NCBI GenBank assembly: GCA_001548435.1
Contig: AP017308.1
Span: 1,435,030 to 1,499,029 of the forward strand
DNA: 64,000 nt
Origin: Leptolyngbya sp. NIES-3755
Lineage (GTDB): Bacteria; Cyanobacteriota; Cyanobacteriia; Leptolyngbyales; Leptolyngbyaceae
Reading direction: 5' to 3'
The translations under genes and the position numbers were made by a program. Each line of letters begins with the position of its first letter. Position 1 is the first letter of the stretch. The notes beneath the pieces are model-generated. The model was given only the letters and a program-made list of their open reading frames with translations, did no database searches and was not told the DNA's origin. Positions 1 through 8,619 of this stretch are shown here, in pieces.

Positions 1-998
<998 letters not shown>

Positions 999-1055
999 TT
1001 AGATTTTGGATCTTAGATTTGCGGAAAGCCAATCTAAAATCGCCCAATCTAAAAT

Positions 1056-1367
1056 CTATGAAACGACAGCAAGAATGTCTTTTTCAGACAGCAATACATA
1101 ATCGTCGCCACCGAGTTTGATATCGGTTCCGGCGTACTTCGAGTACAGAACCTTGTTCCCGATTTGAACTTCCATCGGTTGACGTTCGCCTTTTTCGTTG
1201 AGCTTGCCAGAACCGACTGCGACAATTTCACCAACTTGGGGCTTTTCTTTAGCGTTATCAGGCAAAAAGATACCGCCTGCGGTTCTTTCTTCAGCTTCGC
1301 TCACTTTGACGAATACGCGATCGCCCAACGGTTTGACGGTGGACACGCTAAGAGAGATGGCTGCCAT
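1056..1367 (-). CDS. groS: Co-chaperonin GroES
   Basis: 10-kDa lid of the GroEL chaperonin, 103 residues, the normal cyanobacterial length. The N-terminal strand [12 protein letters not shown], the mobile-loop segment [18 protein letters not shown] and the conserved VGEIVAVG and [10 protein letters not shown] stretches are all present. The ATG is preceded by a strong ribosome site (GGAGG about 7 bases upstream). It is the first gene of the groESL operon; its upstream region carries a perfect CIRCE palindrome and, farther upstream, a K-box-like sequence, so heat induction through HrcA and light or stress control are likely. Confidence 0.98.
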   Translation of the reverse strand: MAAISLSVSTVKPLGDRVFVKVSEAEERTAGGIFLPDNAKEKPQVGEIVAVGSGKLNEKGERQPMEVQIGNKVLYSKYAGTDIKLGGDDYVLLSEKDILAVVS

Positions 1368-1496
1368 TTACAAATCCTCCAACAATCTAGATGAGCAAGA
1401 AACGATCAAATACTGGCGGCTGAATGATTTCAACCGGGTCGCCTCTGCTGGTATTTTTTCAACGTCTACCAGTCTACAGGCTTTTGGAGTTTTGAG

Positions 1497-1523
1497 TTAG
1501 CACTCTCACTTCCTGAGTGCTAA
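1497..1523 (-). promoter_or_regulatory. CIRCE operator (HrcA binding site) of groESL
   Basis: Perfect inverted repeat TTAGCACTC-N9-GAGTGCTAA, the canonical CIRCE element, about 130 bp upstream of the groS start codon. In bacteria it is bound by the heat-shock repressor HrcA. Confidence 0.97.
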
Positions 1524-1561
1524 TTTAGCGAAGCCCGCGCCTGAATGCAACTTTGGAAAGA

Positions 1562-1577
1562 GTACGGCTTACCGAAC
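1562..1577 (-). promoter_or_regulatory. K-box-like element upstream of groESL
   Basis: Read on the minus strand the sequence is GTTCGG-TAAG-CCGTAC. This fits every fixed position of the K-box pattern GTTCGG-NNAN-CCNNAC as I recall it from cyanobacterial groESL1 promoters, where it was linked to HrcA-independent light and heat induction. It lies 38 bp upstream of the CIRCE element, on the side away from groS. Confidence 0.65.
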
Positions 1578-1789
1578 GGGGAAGATGCGGAGAAAAATGT
1601 GCGAGTATTTCGACAACTTAGTTCCGAGTCATCTTTTTCAAGGGAGTAGACAGTTAAGTATCAGCTTAGACAATAAACTTAGCCTATCAATTGATATTTG
1701 AGCTAAATAGAGTTACATGGTTACGACAAAAACACGTAAAAACTAAGAAGCGCAAAAGTTAGATTACAAGTAAAAAATAGTGGAGATTC

Positions 1790-2716
1790 ATGACGCTAAT
1801 TTTATCCATCGGAAACGTAGATCAAGTTATCCAAATTTCCGATCGCCGTTTATCCAAGCATCAGAAAGTAGTTACCGACGACTCTAACAAAGCAACAGTT
1901 TTTATATGCAGAAATGGTCGATTCGCAGTAGGATATACGGGAATTGCAATTTCGCCACACAAAGGATTCCGAACGCAAAGATGGTTAATTGACTCATTTA
2001 TGGATTGTGCGGCACCTGATTACGCAATCTATGAGATAAGTGAGCGATTTGAAAAGAAAGCTTCACGTGATTTCAAATATATTCCTTTCTTGAGAAGTCT
2101 AGCACCCTCTGAGAAAAGACTCAGCATCATGTTGTCTGGGTATCTTACCCATGGATCTCGACCTCTTATCGCCAACATTACCATCACAAACTTCCAAGAT
2201 TTTCAATCTGGTCAAGACTATCCCGAAGCAAAAGATGAGTTTTGGACAATATACGAGCTTGAGCAGGATGATCTCAAACTTGATACAACCTTTATTCAAA
2301 GAGTTGGTGCTTGGCGAGCCATGACATCTGAAGATGAAAGAATTCTGCGTAATATGCTTGGACAACGTAAACCGCAGAAGGCACTGATAAACAGAGCGGT
2401 AAATTTAGTGAGGCAGATGTCTGATCGCCCTGCGGCAGGAAATACTGTAGGCAAACACTTGATTGTTACAATCATTCCAAGCGATAGCGTAATACCATGT
2501 TCCGCAATTGTTAAGCCCATCAATGCTGCGGATAAAGTAATCTTAGCAGATGAAATTGTGCTGTTGGGACGGGAAGAAAGCATAGCGATACGAGATATAG
2601 AGCTAAGTGTCTCTCCTTCAATAGAAGGTACACCAGCTATCATTCCAAGACTAGGCAGAAACGACCCATGCTGGTGTATGAGCGGTAAGAAGTACAAGTG
2701 GTGTCACGGTCGATAA
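1790..2716 (+). CDS. SEC-C motif protein with proteasome-like N-terminus
   Basis: 308 residues. The last ~20 residues form a clear SEC-C zinc motif (GRNDPCWCMSGKKYKWCHG, with the C-x-C-x8-C-H spacing) as found at the end of SecA and in many bacterial proteins, where it binds zinc and often ribosomes or other proteins. The N-terminus (MTLILSI, then SDRRLS near residues 18-23 and FAVGYTGIA near 47) resembles the start of Ntn-hydrolase or HslV-like proteins that patrol their own substrates; this second assignment is inference from pattern only. No operon partner: groES lies divergent, and the GNAT gene follows closely. Function unknown. Confidence 0.75.
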   Translation: MTLILSIGNVDQVIQISDRRLSKHQKVVTDDSNKATVFICRNGRFAVGYTGIAISPHKGFRTQRWLIDSFMDCAAPDYAIYEISERFEKKASRDFKYIPFLRSLAPSEKRLSIMLSGYLTHGSRPLIANITITNFQDFQSGQDYPEAKDEFWTIYELEQDDLKLDTTFIQRVGAWRAMTSEDERILRNMLGQRKPQKALINRAVNLVRQMSDRPAAGNTVGKHLIVTIIPSDSVIPCSAIVKPINAADKVILADEIVLLGREESIAIRDIELSVSPSIEGTPAIIPRLGRNDPCWCMSGKKYKWCHGR

Positions 2717-2736
2717 TTTTGATGATTGAGCAGCAT

Positions 2737-3261
2737 ATGGAAGTTCGAGCAGAAAAGCCAGAAGATATCGAAGCTGTTCGTAAGGTCAACATTGCGGCGT
2801 TTGGGCGATCGAGTGAAGCGAATTTAGTCGATCGATTACGCAACAGTCCATCTACCCTTTCCCTCGTTGCAGTGTCATCTGATCAAATTGTTGGACATCT
2901 TTTCTTTAGTCCAGTTACGATCGACAACTGTTCCTTATTCATTCTCGGACTCGCACCCGTCGCAGTTCTGCCCAGCTATCAGCGACAAGGCATCGGAACA
3001 TTACTAATTCAGCAAGGTTTGAAAGAATGCGAACACGTTCACGTGTGCCAAAGGAATCGACAAGGCTGCAAAGCGGTTGTTGTGCTAGGTTCACCCGAAT
3101 ACTATTCGCGCTTTGGGTTTATTCCAGCAAAGACTAAAGGATTGAAATGTGAGTACACCGTACCCGATGAGGCGTTTATGGTACTGGAGTTGGAAAGCGG
3201 TGCGTTGGATAGCTGTCGTGGGACTGTGAGATATCGATCGGAGTTTAACGATTTGGAATAG
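2737..3261 (+). CDS. GNAT-family N-acetyltransferase (YhbS-like)
   Basis: Soluble acetyl-CoA-dependent acetyltransferase, about 174 residues. The N-terminal MEVRAEKPEDIEAVRKVN is typical of GNAT proteins of the YhbS group. The acetyl-CoA loop is seen as LPSYQRQGIGTLLIQQG, followed by the VVVLGSPEYYSRFGF stretch that is characteristic of COG3153. I chose the ATG at 2737 because the protein family begins there; in-frame starts at 2698 and 2722 would overlap or abut the preceding gene. The 3' end overlaps the convergent HicB-like gene by 17 bp. The substrate cannot be told from sequence. Confidence 0.85.
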   Translation: MEVRAEKPEDIEAVRKVNIAAFGRSSEANLVDRLRNSPSTLSLVAVSSDQIVGHLFFSPVTIDNCSLFILGLAPVAVLPSYQRQGIGTLLIQQGLKECEHVHVCQRNRQGCKAVVVLGSPEYYSRFGFIPAKTKGLKCEYTVPDEAFMVLELESGALDSCRGTVRYRSEFNDLE

Positions 3262-3400
3262 CAATCAAGACTTGATAAAGATTAATCAGGTTTTCTTGTA
3301 GTTCTTTCTCAGTTTCGCCTTGAGTCCAATAATCAGGAAATTCTTCAAGATAACCCAACCACATATCGTCATCCTGCCAACAGACACATCTTTTCTTCAT
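3245..3400 (-). CDS. Short HicB-family antitoxin-like protein, orphan
   Basis: 51 residues, MKKRCVCWQDDDMWLGYLEE followed by FPDYWTQGETEKELQENL and a helix ending in LYQVLIAIPNR. This is the partial RNase-H-like fold of HicB antitoxins (W-x-GYLEEFPDYWTQGET). Relatives run some 15-20 residues longer, with a tail after the helix, and usually sit beside a HicA toxin; neither a tail nor a hicA gene is present. A good ribosome site (AAGGAAC) precedes the ATG. The last codons overlap the convergent GNAT gene, which may explain the shortened end. Likely a relic or stand-alone regulator. Confidence 0.7.
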   Translation of the reverse strand: MKKRCVCWQDDDMWLGYLEEFPDYWTQGETEKELQENLINLYQVLIAIPNR

Positions 3401-3414
3401 TGCAAGTTCCTTCT

Positions 3415-3466
3415 AAAAAAACTGACCAAACTCAAAGCTTAATTCAGCTTCAAATCTGGTCAGTTT
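3415..3466 (-). terminator. Rho-independent terminator of secY-adk
   Basis: Minus strand: AAACTGACCA (3466-3457) pairs with TGGTCAGTTT (3428-3419), with a second AAGCT/AGCTT hairpin in the loop, followed by a run of T. It lies just past the adk stop codon and before the HicB-like gene. Confidence 0.8.
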
Positions 3467-3478
3467 CAAGTTTGAAAG

Positions 3479-4030
3479 TTAAGCGCAAACTTGATTTAAT
3501 GCCGCTGCAACTTCTTCCATTGATTGATCACCGTCGATCGTGACCAGTTTCTCACGCGACTCGTAGTAGTTGATCAATGGAGCCGTTTGCTCTCGGTAGA
3601 CTTCAAGACGGCGGCGAATCGTATCTTCGTTGTCGTCTTTGCGTCCTCGGCTCAGCATTCGGGTCACGAGAACTTCATCCGGCACATCGAAATTGATCAC
3701 GCGATCGCAACCTTGATGCAATTCATCCAGCAGCACATCGAGGAATTCTGCCTGTGCCACATTGCGCGGGAAGCCATCGAGAATCCAGCCCGATCGAGCA
3801 TCGGATTTCCCTAAACGTTCGCGAATCAAATCAATCACCAGTTGATCCGGCACCAGTTCGCCGCGATCCATGTATCCTTGAGCCTTCACACCGAGCGGCG
3901 TTTGAGCAGCCACAGACTCCCGAAGAATGTCTCCGGTGGAGATATGCGGAATATGGTGGGAGTCAGCCAAAACTTTGGATTGAGTCCCTTTCCCGGCTCC
4001 GGGAGGTCCGACAAAAATCAATCGCGCCAC
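3479..4030 (-). CDS. adk: Adenylate kinase (short type)
   Basis: Catalyses ATP + AMP <-> 2 ADP in the cytosol. 183 residues, with P-loop GPPGAGKGT at residues 7-15, AMP-binding STGDILRE and [10 protein letters not shown] stretches, and a reduced LID ([14 protein letters not shown]) that lacks the zinc insert, as usual in cyanobacteria. The start codon is GTG and shares one base with the TAG stop of secY (TAGTG), so translation is probably coupled. The secY-adk pair is normally followed by infA and ribosomal protein genes; here a terminator and accessory genes follow. Confidence 0.97.
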   Translation of the reverse strand: MARLIFVGPPGAGKGTQSKVLADSHHIPHISTGDILRESVAAQTPLGVKAQGYMDRGELVPDQLVIDLIRERLGKSDARSGWILDGFPRNVAQAEFLDVLLDELHQGCDRVINFDVPDEVLVTRMLSRGRKDDNEDTIRRRLEVYREQTAPLINYYESREKLVTIDGDQSMEEVAAALNQVCA

Positions 4031-5334
4031 TATTGTTTCACCATTCCTTCGTATCGTTGAGAGATCACATAAGTTTGAATCTGTTTCGCCGTGTCGATCG
4101 CCACCCCTACAAGAATCAACAGTGATGTTGCTCCGAAGCCTTGGAAGACTTTCACCGGAGTGGCATTTTCGATGATCGAAGGCACGATCGCGACGATAGC
4201 TAAGAAGATAGCACCTAAGAAGGTCAAACGATTCAAAACGCGCTCAACATACTCTGTAGTCGCCTTTCCAGGACGAATGCCCGGAATGCTCGATCCCATT
4301 TTCTTCAAGTTCTTCGACATATCATCTGGCTGCATGATCAGCGAAGCGTAGAAGAAACTGAAGAACAGAATCAGCACAAAGTACAAGAGATTGTGCCAAA
4401 TCGAAGTTGGACCTAGATACGTACTGATGAACGTTGCGACTGCTGCATTATTGAACGTTTGAGCAATAATTACCGGAATCGTCAACACAGTTGAAGCAAA
4501 AATAATCGGCATCACGCCACCTTGATTGAGGCGGAGCGGCAGATAGCTGCTTCTTTCGAGCATCATCCGTTTTCCAACTTGCCGACGAGCGGAAATAATC
4601 GGAATTCGGCGCGTTCCTTCTTGTACGAACACGATGCCGACAACCATTGCCAAGAAGACAAGCAAGAGAATCACAACGCTACTGACAACTGCTCGATCGC
4701 CGGTTTGCGCCAAGTCAAATGCTTGCCCTAACGTATTCGGTAAAGTCGCGACAATATTGAGGAAAATCAACAGCGATGCACCGTTACCGACACCTCGTTC
4801 TGTGATCAGTTCCCCTGCCCACATCACGAACATTGATCCAGCAGTCAGAGCCAGAACCGTTTGCACCACAAAGAACGGACTCCAAGACTCAGCAAACGGA
4901 CGCAGTAAGCCGATCGTTAACAAAGTACTTTGAACGATCGCCCAACCTGCCGCTGCATAGCGCGTATACTGCGAAATCTTGCGTCTTCCCGCTTCGCCTT
5001 CATTCTTCTGCAAATCTTCGAGCTTGGGTATCGCCGCTGTCAGCAGTTGAATAATAATCGAAGCGTTAATAAACGGTAGAATCCCAAGGGCGAATAGACC
5101 CAGCGTTCTCAAACCGCCTCCCGCGAATAAGTCAACGAAACTCAACGCGCTATTGCCTTGAATTGCTTGTGAAAAAGCGGCTCGATCGATGCCCGGAATC
5201 GGAATAAAGATCCCGAATCGGACGAAGATCAACATCCCGATCGTTAAAAGTAATCGTCCCCGCAGTCCAGCCGCCTGTGCCATTTGGACAAAGGTTTCCT
5301 GAGCGGTGGGCGTTCTATCTCGACTCTCGACCAT
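4030..5334 (-). CDS. secY: Preprotein translocase subunit SecY
   Basis: Central channel of the Sec translocon in the plasma and thylakoid membranes. 434 residues with the ten-helix SecY pattern; recognisable parts are the [14 protein letters not shown] first-helix region with the plug segment, the cytosolic QEGTRRIPI loop and the [21 protein letters not shown]-terminal loop that contacts SecA or the ribosome. ATG start with an upstream GAGGAA ribosome site. Upstream there is no rplO or other ribosomal protein gene; a TA pair diverges from it, so secY must have its own promoter in 5335-5557. Confidence 0.97.
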   Translation of the reverse strand: MVESRDRTPTAQETFVQMAQAAGLRGRLLLTIGMLIFVRFGIFIPIPGIDRAAFSQAIQGNSALSFVDLFAGGGLRTLGLFALGILPFINASIIIQLLTAAIPKLEDLQKNEGEAGRRKISQYTRYAAAGWAIVQSTLLTIGLLRPFAESWSPFFVVQTVLALTAGSMFVMWAGELITERGVGNGASLLIFLNIVATLPNTLGQAFDLAQTGDRAVVSSVVILLLVFLAMVVGIVFVQEGTRRIPIISARRQVGKRMMLERSSYLPLRLNQGGVMPIIFASTVLTIPVIIAQTFNNAAVATFISTYLGPTSIWHNLLYFVLILFFSFFYASLIMQPDDMSKNLKKMGSSIPGIRPGKATTEYVERVLNRLTFLGAIFLAIVAIVPSIIENATPVKVFQGFGATSLLILVGVAIDTAKQIQTYVISQRYEGMVKQ

Positions 5335-5518
5335 AGAAGGAATTCCTCATAAGCGCAATCCGGATAGCGCGATCGCAAAATCCGATTGAATTAAAGTGGG
5401 TTTTAAGCGTTCTCACAGCACAAAATCGCGCCAGAGAGCGACGAACATCCTATATTTTAGCGGGTCACGGTGGAAGGCTGACAGAATTCGGATGACTCTG
5501 GAACTTGTGAGGACATTG

Positions 5519-5539
5519 TGTATACAATTAATTTATACA
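5519..5539. promoter_or_regulatory. Inverted-repeat operator of the TacA/TacT-like pair
   Basis: TGTATA-N9-TATACA, ending 18 bp before the antitoxin start codon. An RHH antitoxin gene follows directly, and such antitoxins normally repress their own promoter at short inverted repeats, so this is the obvious autoregulatory site. Binding is inferred. Confidence 0.55.
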
Positions 5540-5557
5540 AGCTTGGCAAGCAGTTCT

Positions 5558-5827
5558 ATGGATCAAACTCGTGATGTCACGATTAATATTCGCGCTACAC
5601 AGAGTCAGAGAGATTTGATTGATTGTGCGGCTGAAGTTCAGGGCAAGAGTCGATCGGAATTTATGCTGGAGTCGGCATATCAGAGAGCGCAAGACGTTTT
5701 ACTCGATCGCTGTTTTTTCGCATTAGATCAACAGAAATTTGAGCAATTTGAAGCGCTTCTGAATCAGCCACCTGCACCAAACGACAAGCTGCGTAATCTC
5801 CTAAACACAAAAGCGCCGTGGGAATAG
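5558..5827 (+). CDS. DUF1778 (TacA-like) antitoxin
   Basis: 89 residues. The N-terminal RHH part (RDVTINIRATQSQRDLIDCA) and the following AAEVQGKSRSEFMLESA segment are the DUF1778 signature; the C-terminal part, LDQQKFEQFEALLNQPPAPN and on to the end, is the toxin-wrapping tail. It binds and neutralises the GNAT toxin encoded next and should repress the operon. I chose the ATG at 5558, where homology begins, although the frame is open from farther upstream. Its stop lies 10 bases inside the toxin gene, so the two are translationally coupled. Confidence 0.9.
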   Translation: MDQTRDVTINIRATQSQRDLIDCAAEVQGKSRSEFMLESAYQRAQDVLLDRCFFALDQQKFEQFEALLNQPPAPNDKLRNLLNTKAPWE

Positions 5828-6327
5828 AGCAGCTTCGTCCACCTGAGAGAATCCGTTCATCTTATCAGTTTGAGGACTTCGATTCTGGGAACAGTCAACT
5901 AAACGACTGGCTAACGCGCCGCGCCTTGAAGAATGAGGCAGAAGGAGCCTCTCGAACCTACGTGTTATGTGAGGGCGAAACGGTTGTTGCGTATTACTGT
6001 CTTTCCAATGGCAGCATTGCACAATCTGAGGCGACAGGTCGAATTCGTCGGAATATGCCTGATCCGATTCCGGTTATGGTGATTGGACGATTAGCCGTCG
6101 ATCGACAATGGCAAGGAAAAGGAATCGGACGTGCTCTGCTTCGAGATGCAATTTTAAGAACGCTACAAGCCGCGGAAATTGCAGGCATTCGAGCAATTCT
6201 GGTTCATGCGATTTCAGAAGAAGCCAAACAGTTTTATCAGAAATGCGGGTTTACAGTTTCACCGAGCAATGAGATGACTTTGATGATTCGGGTGCAAGAT
6301 GCGATCGCGTCGCTTGAGCCGATGTGA
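5818..6327 (+). CDS. GNAT-type toxin (TacT-like)
   Basis: 169 residues, GTG start overlapping the DUF1778 antitoxin gene by 10 bases. The FDSGNSQLNDWLTRRA N-terminus, the GRLAVDRQWQGKGIGRALLR acetyl-CoA loop and the AKQFYQKCGFTVSP end are typical of TacT/AtaT toxins, which acetylate the amino group of aminoacyl-tRNA and block translation. The catalytic tyrosine expected near the C-terminus fits FYQKCGF. The family role is established; the tRNA target here is not known. Confidence 0.9.
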   Translation: MGIEQLRPPERIRSSYQFEDFDSGNSQLNDWLTRRALKNEAEGASRTYVLCEGETVVAYYCLSNGSIAQSEATGRIRRNMPDPIPVMVIGRLAVDRQWQGKGIGRALLRDAILRTLQAAEIAGIRAILVHAISEEAKQFYQKCGFTVSPSNEMTLMIRVQDAIASLEPM

Positions 6328-6539
6328 AAACTCTCTTTCACACCCGCTTGACCGGATCTCCGATCTACCGAAATTACTTCTAGAAGTGCTAACTTAAGGT
6401 GAGTCTGTGAAGCCCCGACATTCTTGCTACTTTGAACGATTAGGTTTCTAATTTTGCCCTTCAAGATTCTAAAGTTCATCGTTAGCAGCCTCAGAGAATA
6501 CCAATTAGTTCAACCAGACCAACAACTTGGAGATAAATT

Positions 6540-6680
6540 ATGGGCTTCAAAGTAAAACCAAAGCACATGCTGAAGTTTGCGGTTAAGGCGGCTCCAATCG
6601 CTGTCTTAGTCGCTGAGACTGCATTTCCTCAAGTGAAAGCCGTAAAGGTTGCGACGACAGTTGTGAAGGTTTTGCTCTAA
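6540..6680 (+). CDS. 46-residue cationic hydrophobic small protein
   Basis: MGFKVKPKHMLKFAVKAAP followed by a hydrophobic stretch (IAVLVAETAF) and a second amphipathic stretch ending VVKVLL. Eight lysines against one glutamate give a net charge near +7. It has its own ribosome site (GGAG about 8 bases before ATG) and a clean Rho-independent terminator 38 bp after the stop, so it looks like a free-standing, probably well expressed gene. I do not recognise the family. Possible roles are membrane association or a bacteriocin-like peptide, but nothing in the sequence proves either. Confidence 0.65.
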   Translation: MGFKVKPKHMLKFAVKAAPIAVLVAETAFPQVKAVKVATTVVKVLL

Positions 6681-6717
6681 TCCTAGACAGAGCCAACGCA
6701 TAACTCGATTCAACTAT

Positions 6718-6748
6718 GGGTGAAGATAACTTCTTCACCCTTTTATTT
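6718..6748 (+). terminator. Rho-independent terminator after the small protein gene
   Basis: GGGTGAAG pairs with CTTCACCC across a short loop and is followed by TTTTATTT. Confidence 0.85.
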
Positions 6749-6858
6749 GCGATTTGCGGTTTTTGAAGACGAACAAATAGAATGCGATCGCTGCCCACAC
6801 GATCAGATTGGTGATACACAAGATAGTACAATTGAACAGCTTCTCGTGATGGCGAAAA

Positions 6859-7731
6859 ATGCGGCGTGACCCTCTGTTCTACAAACTGTTTCAGCAATCC
6901 CCAGACCTTTTGTTTCAACTGATCAATCAACAACCAGAGAACGCAGAAGACTATCGATTTGATTCGGTCGCGGTCAAAGAACCGAAATTCGAGATTGATG
7001 GCGTATTCCTGCCACCTGAAGGCGCTGAACCTGGAGTCGTCTATTTCTGCGAAGTGCAATTCCAAAAAGATGAAGAACTCTACGAGCGATTGATCAGCGA
7101 ATCTGCGTTGTATTTCTATCGCAATCGTGCCCGATTTTCAGATTGGCAAGCGGTTGTCATTTATCCGTTTCGCAGTACTGAACAAAGCGAGACTCATCCG
7201 TTCCGATCGATATTGAACTCTGAGCAATTCCATCGCATTTATCTGGATGAATTGGGAGATCCAGAAACGTTGCCATTGTCGATCGCGGCAGTTGTGTTAA
7301 CGATCGTAGAACCAGAAGAAGCGCCGGAAGTCGCTCGATCGTTAGTATCACGTGTAGAACAAGAGCTATTCACACCCAGAGAAAGGCGCGACATAATAGA
7401 CATCATCACCTCAATCCTGGTGTACAAATTTGCAACCTTAAGTCAAGCGGAGATTAGAGTAATGTTAGGAATTGATTTATCTGAAGAACCTCGTGCGATT
7501 CGAGAAGCAAAAGAGGAAGGCAGAGAGGAAGGCAGAGAGGAAGGCAGAGAAGAACAAGCGATCGCGCTGATTACCCGGCAATTAACGCGGCGATTTCGAC
7601 AAGAACTGTCAGAAGAAATACGATCGCAGTTCACGACTCTCCCACTTTCGGCATTGGAGAAACTCGGCGAGGATTTGCTTGATTTTGAAAGCATCAGCGA
7701 TTTAGAAAATTGGCTTACTGAATATGAGTAA
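6859..7731 (+). CDS. Rpn-family nuclease / DUF2887 protein with DUF4351 tail
   Basis: 290 residues. The N-terminus (MRRDPLFYKLFQQSPDLLFQ) and the PD-(D/E)xK-like core (KEPKFEIDGVFLP, then VVYFCEVQFQKD) mark the DUF2887 group, related to RpnA-type recombination-promoting nucleases. A charged hinge near residues 215-230 consists of EEGR units encoded by perfect 12-bp tandem repeats, and the C-terminus (LITRQLTRRF...LEKLGEDLLDF...LENWL) is a DUF4351 module. These genes are abundant, fast-changing paralogues in cyanobacteria. Biological role unknown; nuclease activity is inferred from the family. Confidence 0.88.
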   Translation: MRRDPLFYKLFQQSPDLLFQLINQQPENAEDYRFDSVAVKEPKFEIDGVFLPPEGAEPGVVYFCEVQFQKDEELYERLISESALYFYRNRARFSDWQAVVIYPFRSTEQSETHPFRSILNSEQFHRIYLDELGDPETLPLSIAAVVLTIVEPEEAPEVARSLVSRVEQELFTPRERRDIIDIITSILVYKFATLSQAEIRVMLGIDLSEEPRAIREAKEEGREEGREEGREEQAIALITRQLTRRFRQELSEEIRSQFTTLPLSALEKLGEDLLDFESISDLENWLTEYE

Positions 7732-7747
7732 TGCCGATCGCTACAAG

Positions 7748-7842
7748 TTACTCTGATTCTTTCCAGCGATCGACACCGACACAATCAATCTCAAATTGAT
7801 CTAACGCCCGCGCCACGACAAAATCGACTAGATCTCCGATCG
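7748..7842 (-). pseudogene. Duplicated 3' end of ubiX (last ~31 codons)
   Basis: These 95 bp match the true ubiX end (8620-8714) at 87 of 95 positions, in the same orientation and ending at the same TAA stop. It would encode ...IGDLVDFVVARALDQF then a tail ending DRWKESE. Five of the differences are synonymous in the ubiX frame, so this copy diverged while under protein-level selection. It starts directly after the stop codon of the DUF3368 toxin gene. It is too short to be functional. Confidence 0.9.
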
Positions 7843-7849
7843 CGCTTTT

Positions 7850-8341
7850 TCATTCTGATTCGCCGACTGTTTGCAAAACTTCGGCATAAAGTCGTGCATC
7901 AATCCAAAAACCAACCCGTTCAATGAGCGCATCAAGTAATGGCTTTACCTCTTGAATCAAGTTATTTCGTTTTGCAGCAACGAGAATTCCTAACACTCCT
8001 GTGACTTGTAACCCGACTCGCATTGCAGCGGCTCTGCCTAATCGCTCATCCATCAGCAGGCGATCGACATTCAACTCGACAGATAAAGCGATCGCTTCGG
8101 CTTCACCCGGATCGAGTTCGGCTCTTAACGTATCGACAAATGCTTGATTGATCGCAGATCGCGTTTTGATCCAGGTCAAGGTCGGTACAACTCTGGCACT
8201 TGCATCCGTATTCCCTACATCCGTGATTTCGTTAAAAACAGTTGTTGGAATCACAATCTCACCGTAGAGTTGGCGAAGTAAATCGAGATGACCGATGGCA
8301 GATAGATAAAAGATCGGCGAAGTATTGCTAACAACGATCAT
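7850..8341 (-). CDS. DUF3368 PIN-like toxin
   Basis: 163 residues starting MIVVSNTSPIFYLSAIGHLD, the DUF3368 signature with the first PIN-domain Asp replaced by the S-N-T-S-P motif; later acidic positions are seen at LDPGEAEAIAL and LLMDERLGR. Proteins of this family are predicted ribonuclease toxins paired with UPF0175 antitoxins. I used the ATG at 8341 because it overlaps the antitoxin TGA as ATGA; a TTG two codons earlier is less likely. The gene ends right beside the duplicated ubiX tail. Confidence 0.9.
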   Translation of the reverse strand: MIVVSNTSPIFYLSAIGHLDLLRQLYGEIVIPTTVFNEITDVGNTDASARVVPTLTWIKTRSAINQAFVDTLRAELDPGEAEAIALSVELNVDRLLMDERLGRAAAMRVGLQVTGVLGILVAAKRNNLIQEVKPLLDALIERVGFWIDARLYAEVLQTVGESE

Positions 8342-8583
8342 CGCCAATCGTTTGCCTCTAGCGTTTTCAAGTCTTGGCGAAAATCTTCAACATCATAATG
8401 AATCGGTATTTTACGACTACCCAAGATTCGCTGAAACTCTAACTGATTCATGCCTGCAAACTGGCTGGCTGTGCCTAGGGTAATCTTCTCCTGTTGAAAT
8501 AGCAAAATCGCAATTTCTAATTTGAGATCAGTTTCGGAAATCTGCGCCGTTTGTAGAAATTCATCAGGAATGACTAAACTCAT
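8338..8583 (-). CDS. UPF0175 family antitoxin
   Basis: 81 residues. LKLEIAILLFQQEKITLGTA followed by SQFAGMNQLEFQRILGSRKI is the helix-turn-helix core of UPF0175 (COG2886); the C-terminal IHYDVEDFRQDLKTL segment is the conserved tail that contacts the toxin. It is the first gene of a two-gene TA operon with DUF3368 and overlaps it by 4 bases. It begins only about 36 bp after the ubiX stop on the same strand. Confidence 0.92.
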   Translation of the reverse strand: MSLVIPDEFLQTAQISETDLKLEIAILLFQQEKITLGTASQFAGMNQLEFQRILGSRKIPIHYDVEDFRQDLKTLEANDWR

Positions 8584-8619
8584 GATTTTAAGTTCTAGAT
8601 ATTCGATTAGTTTGACTCG

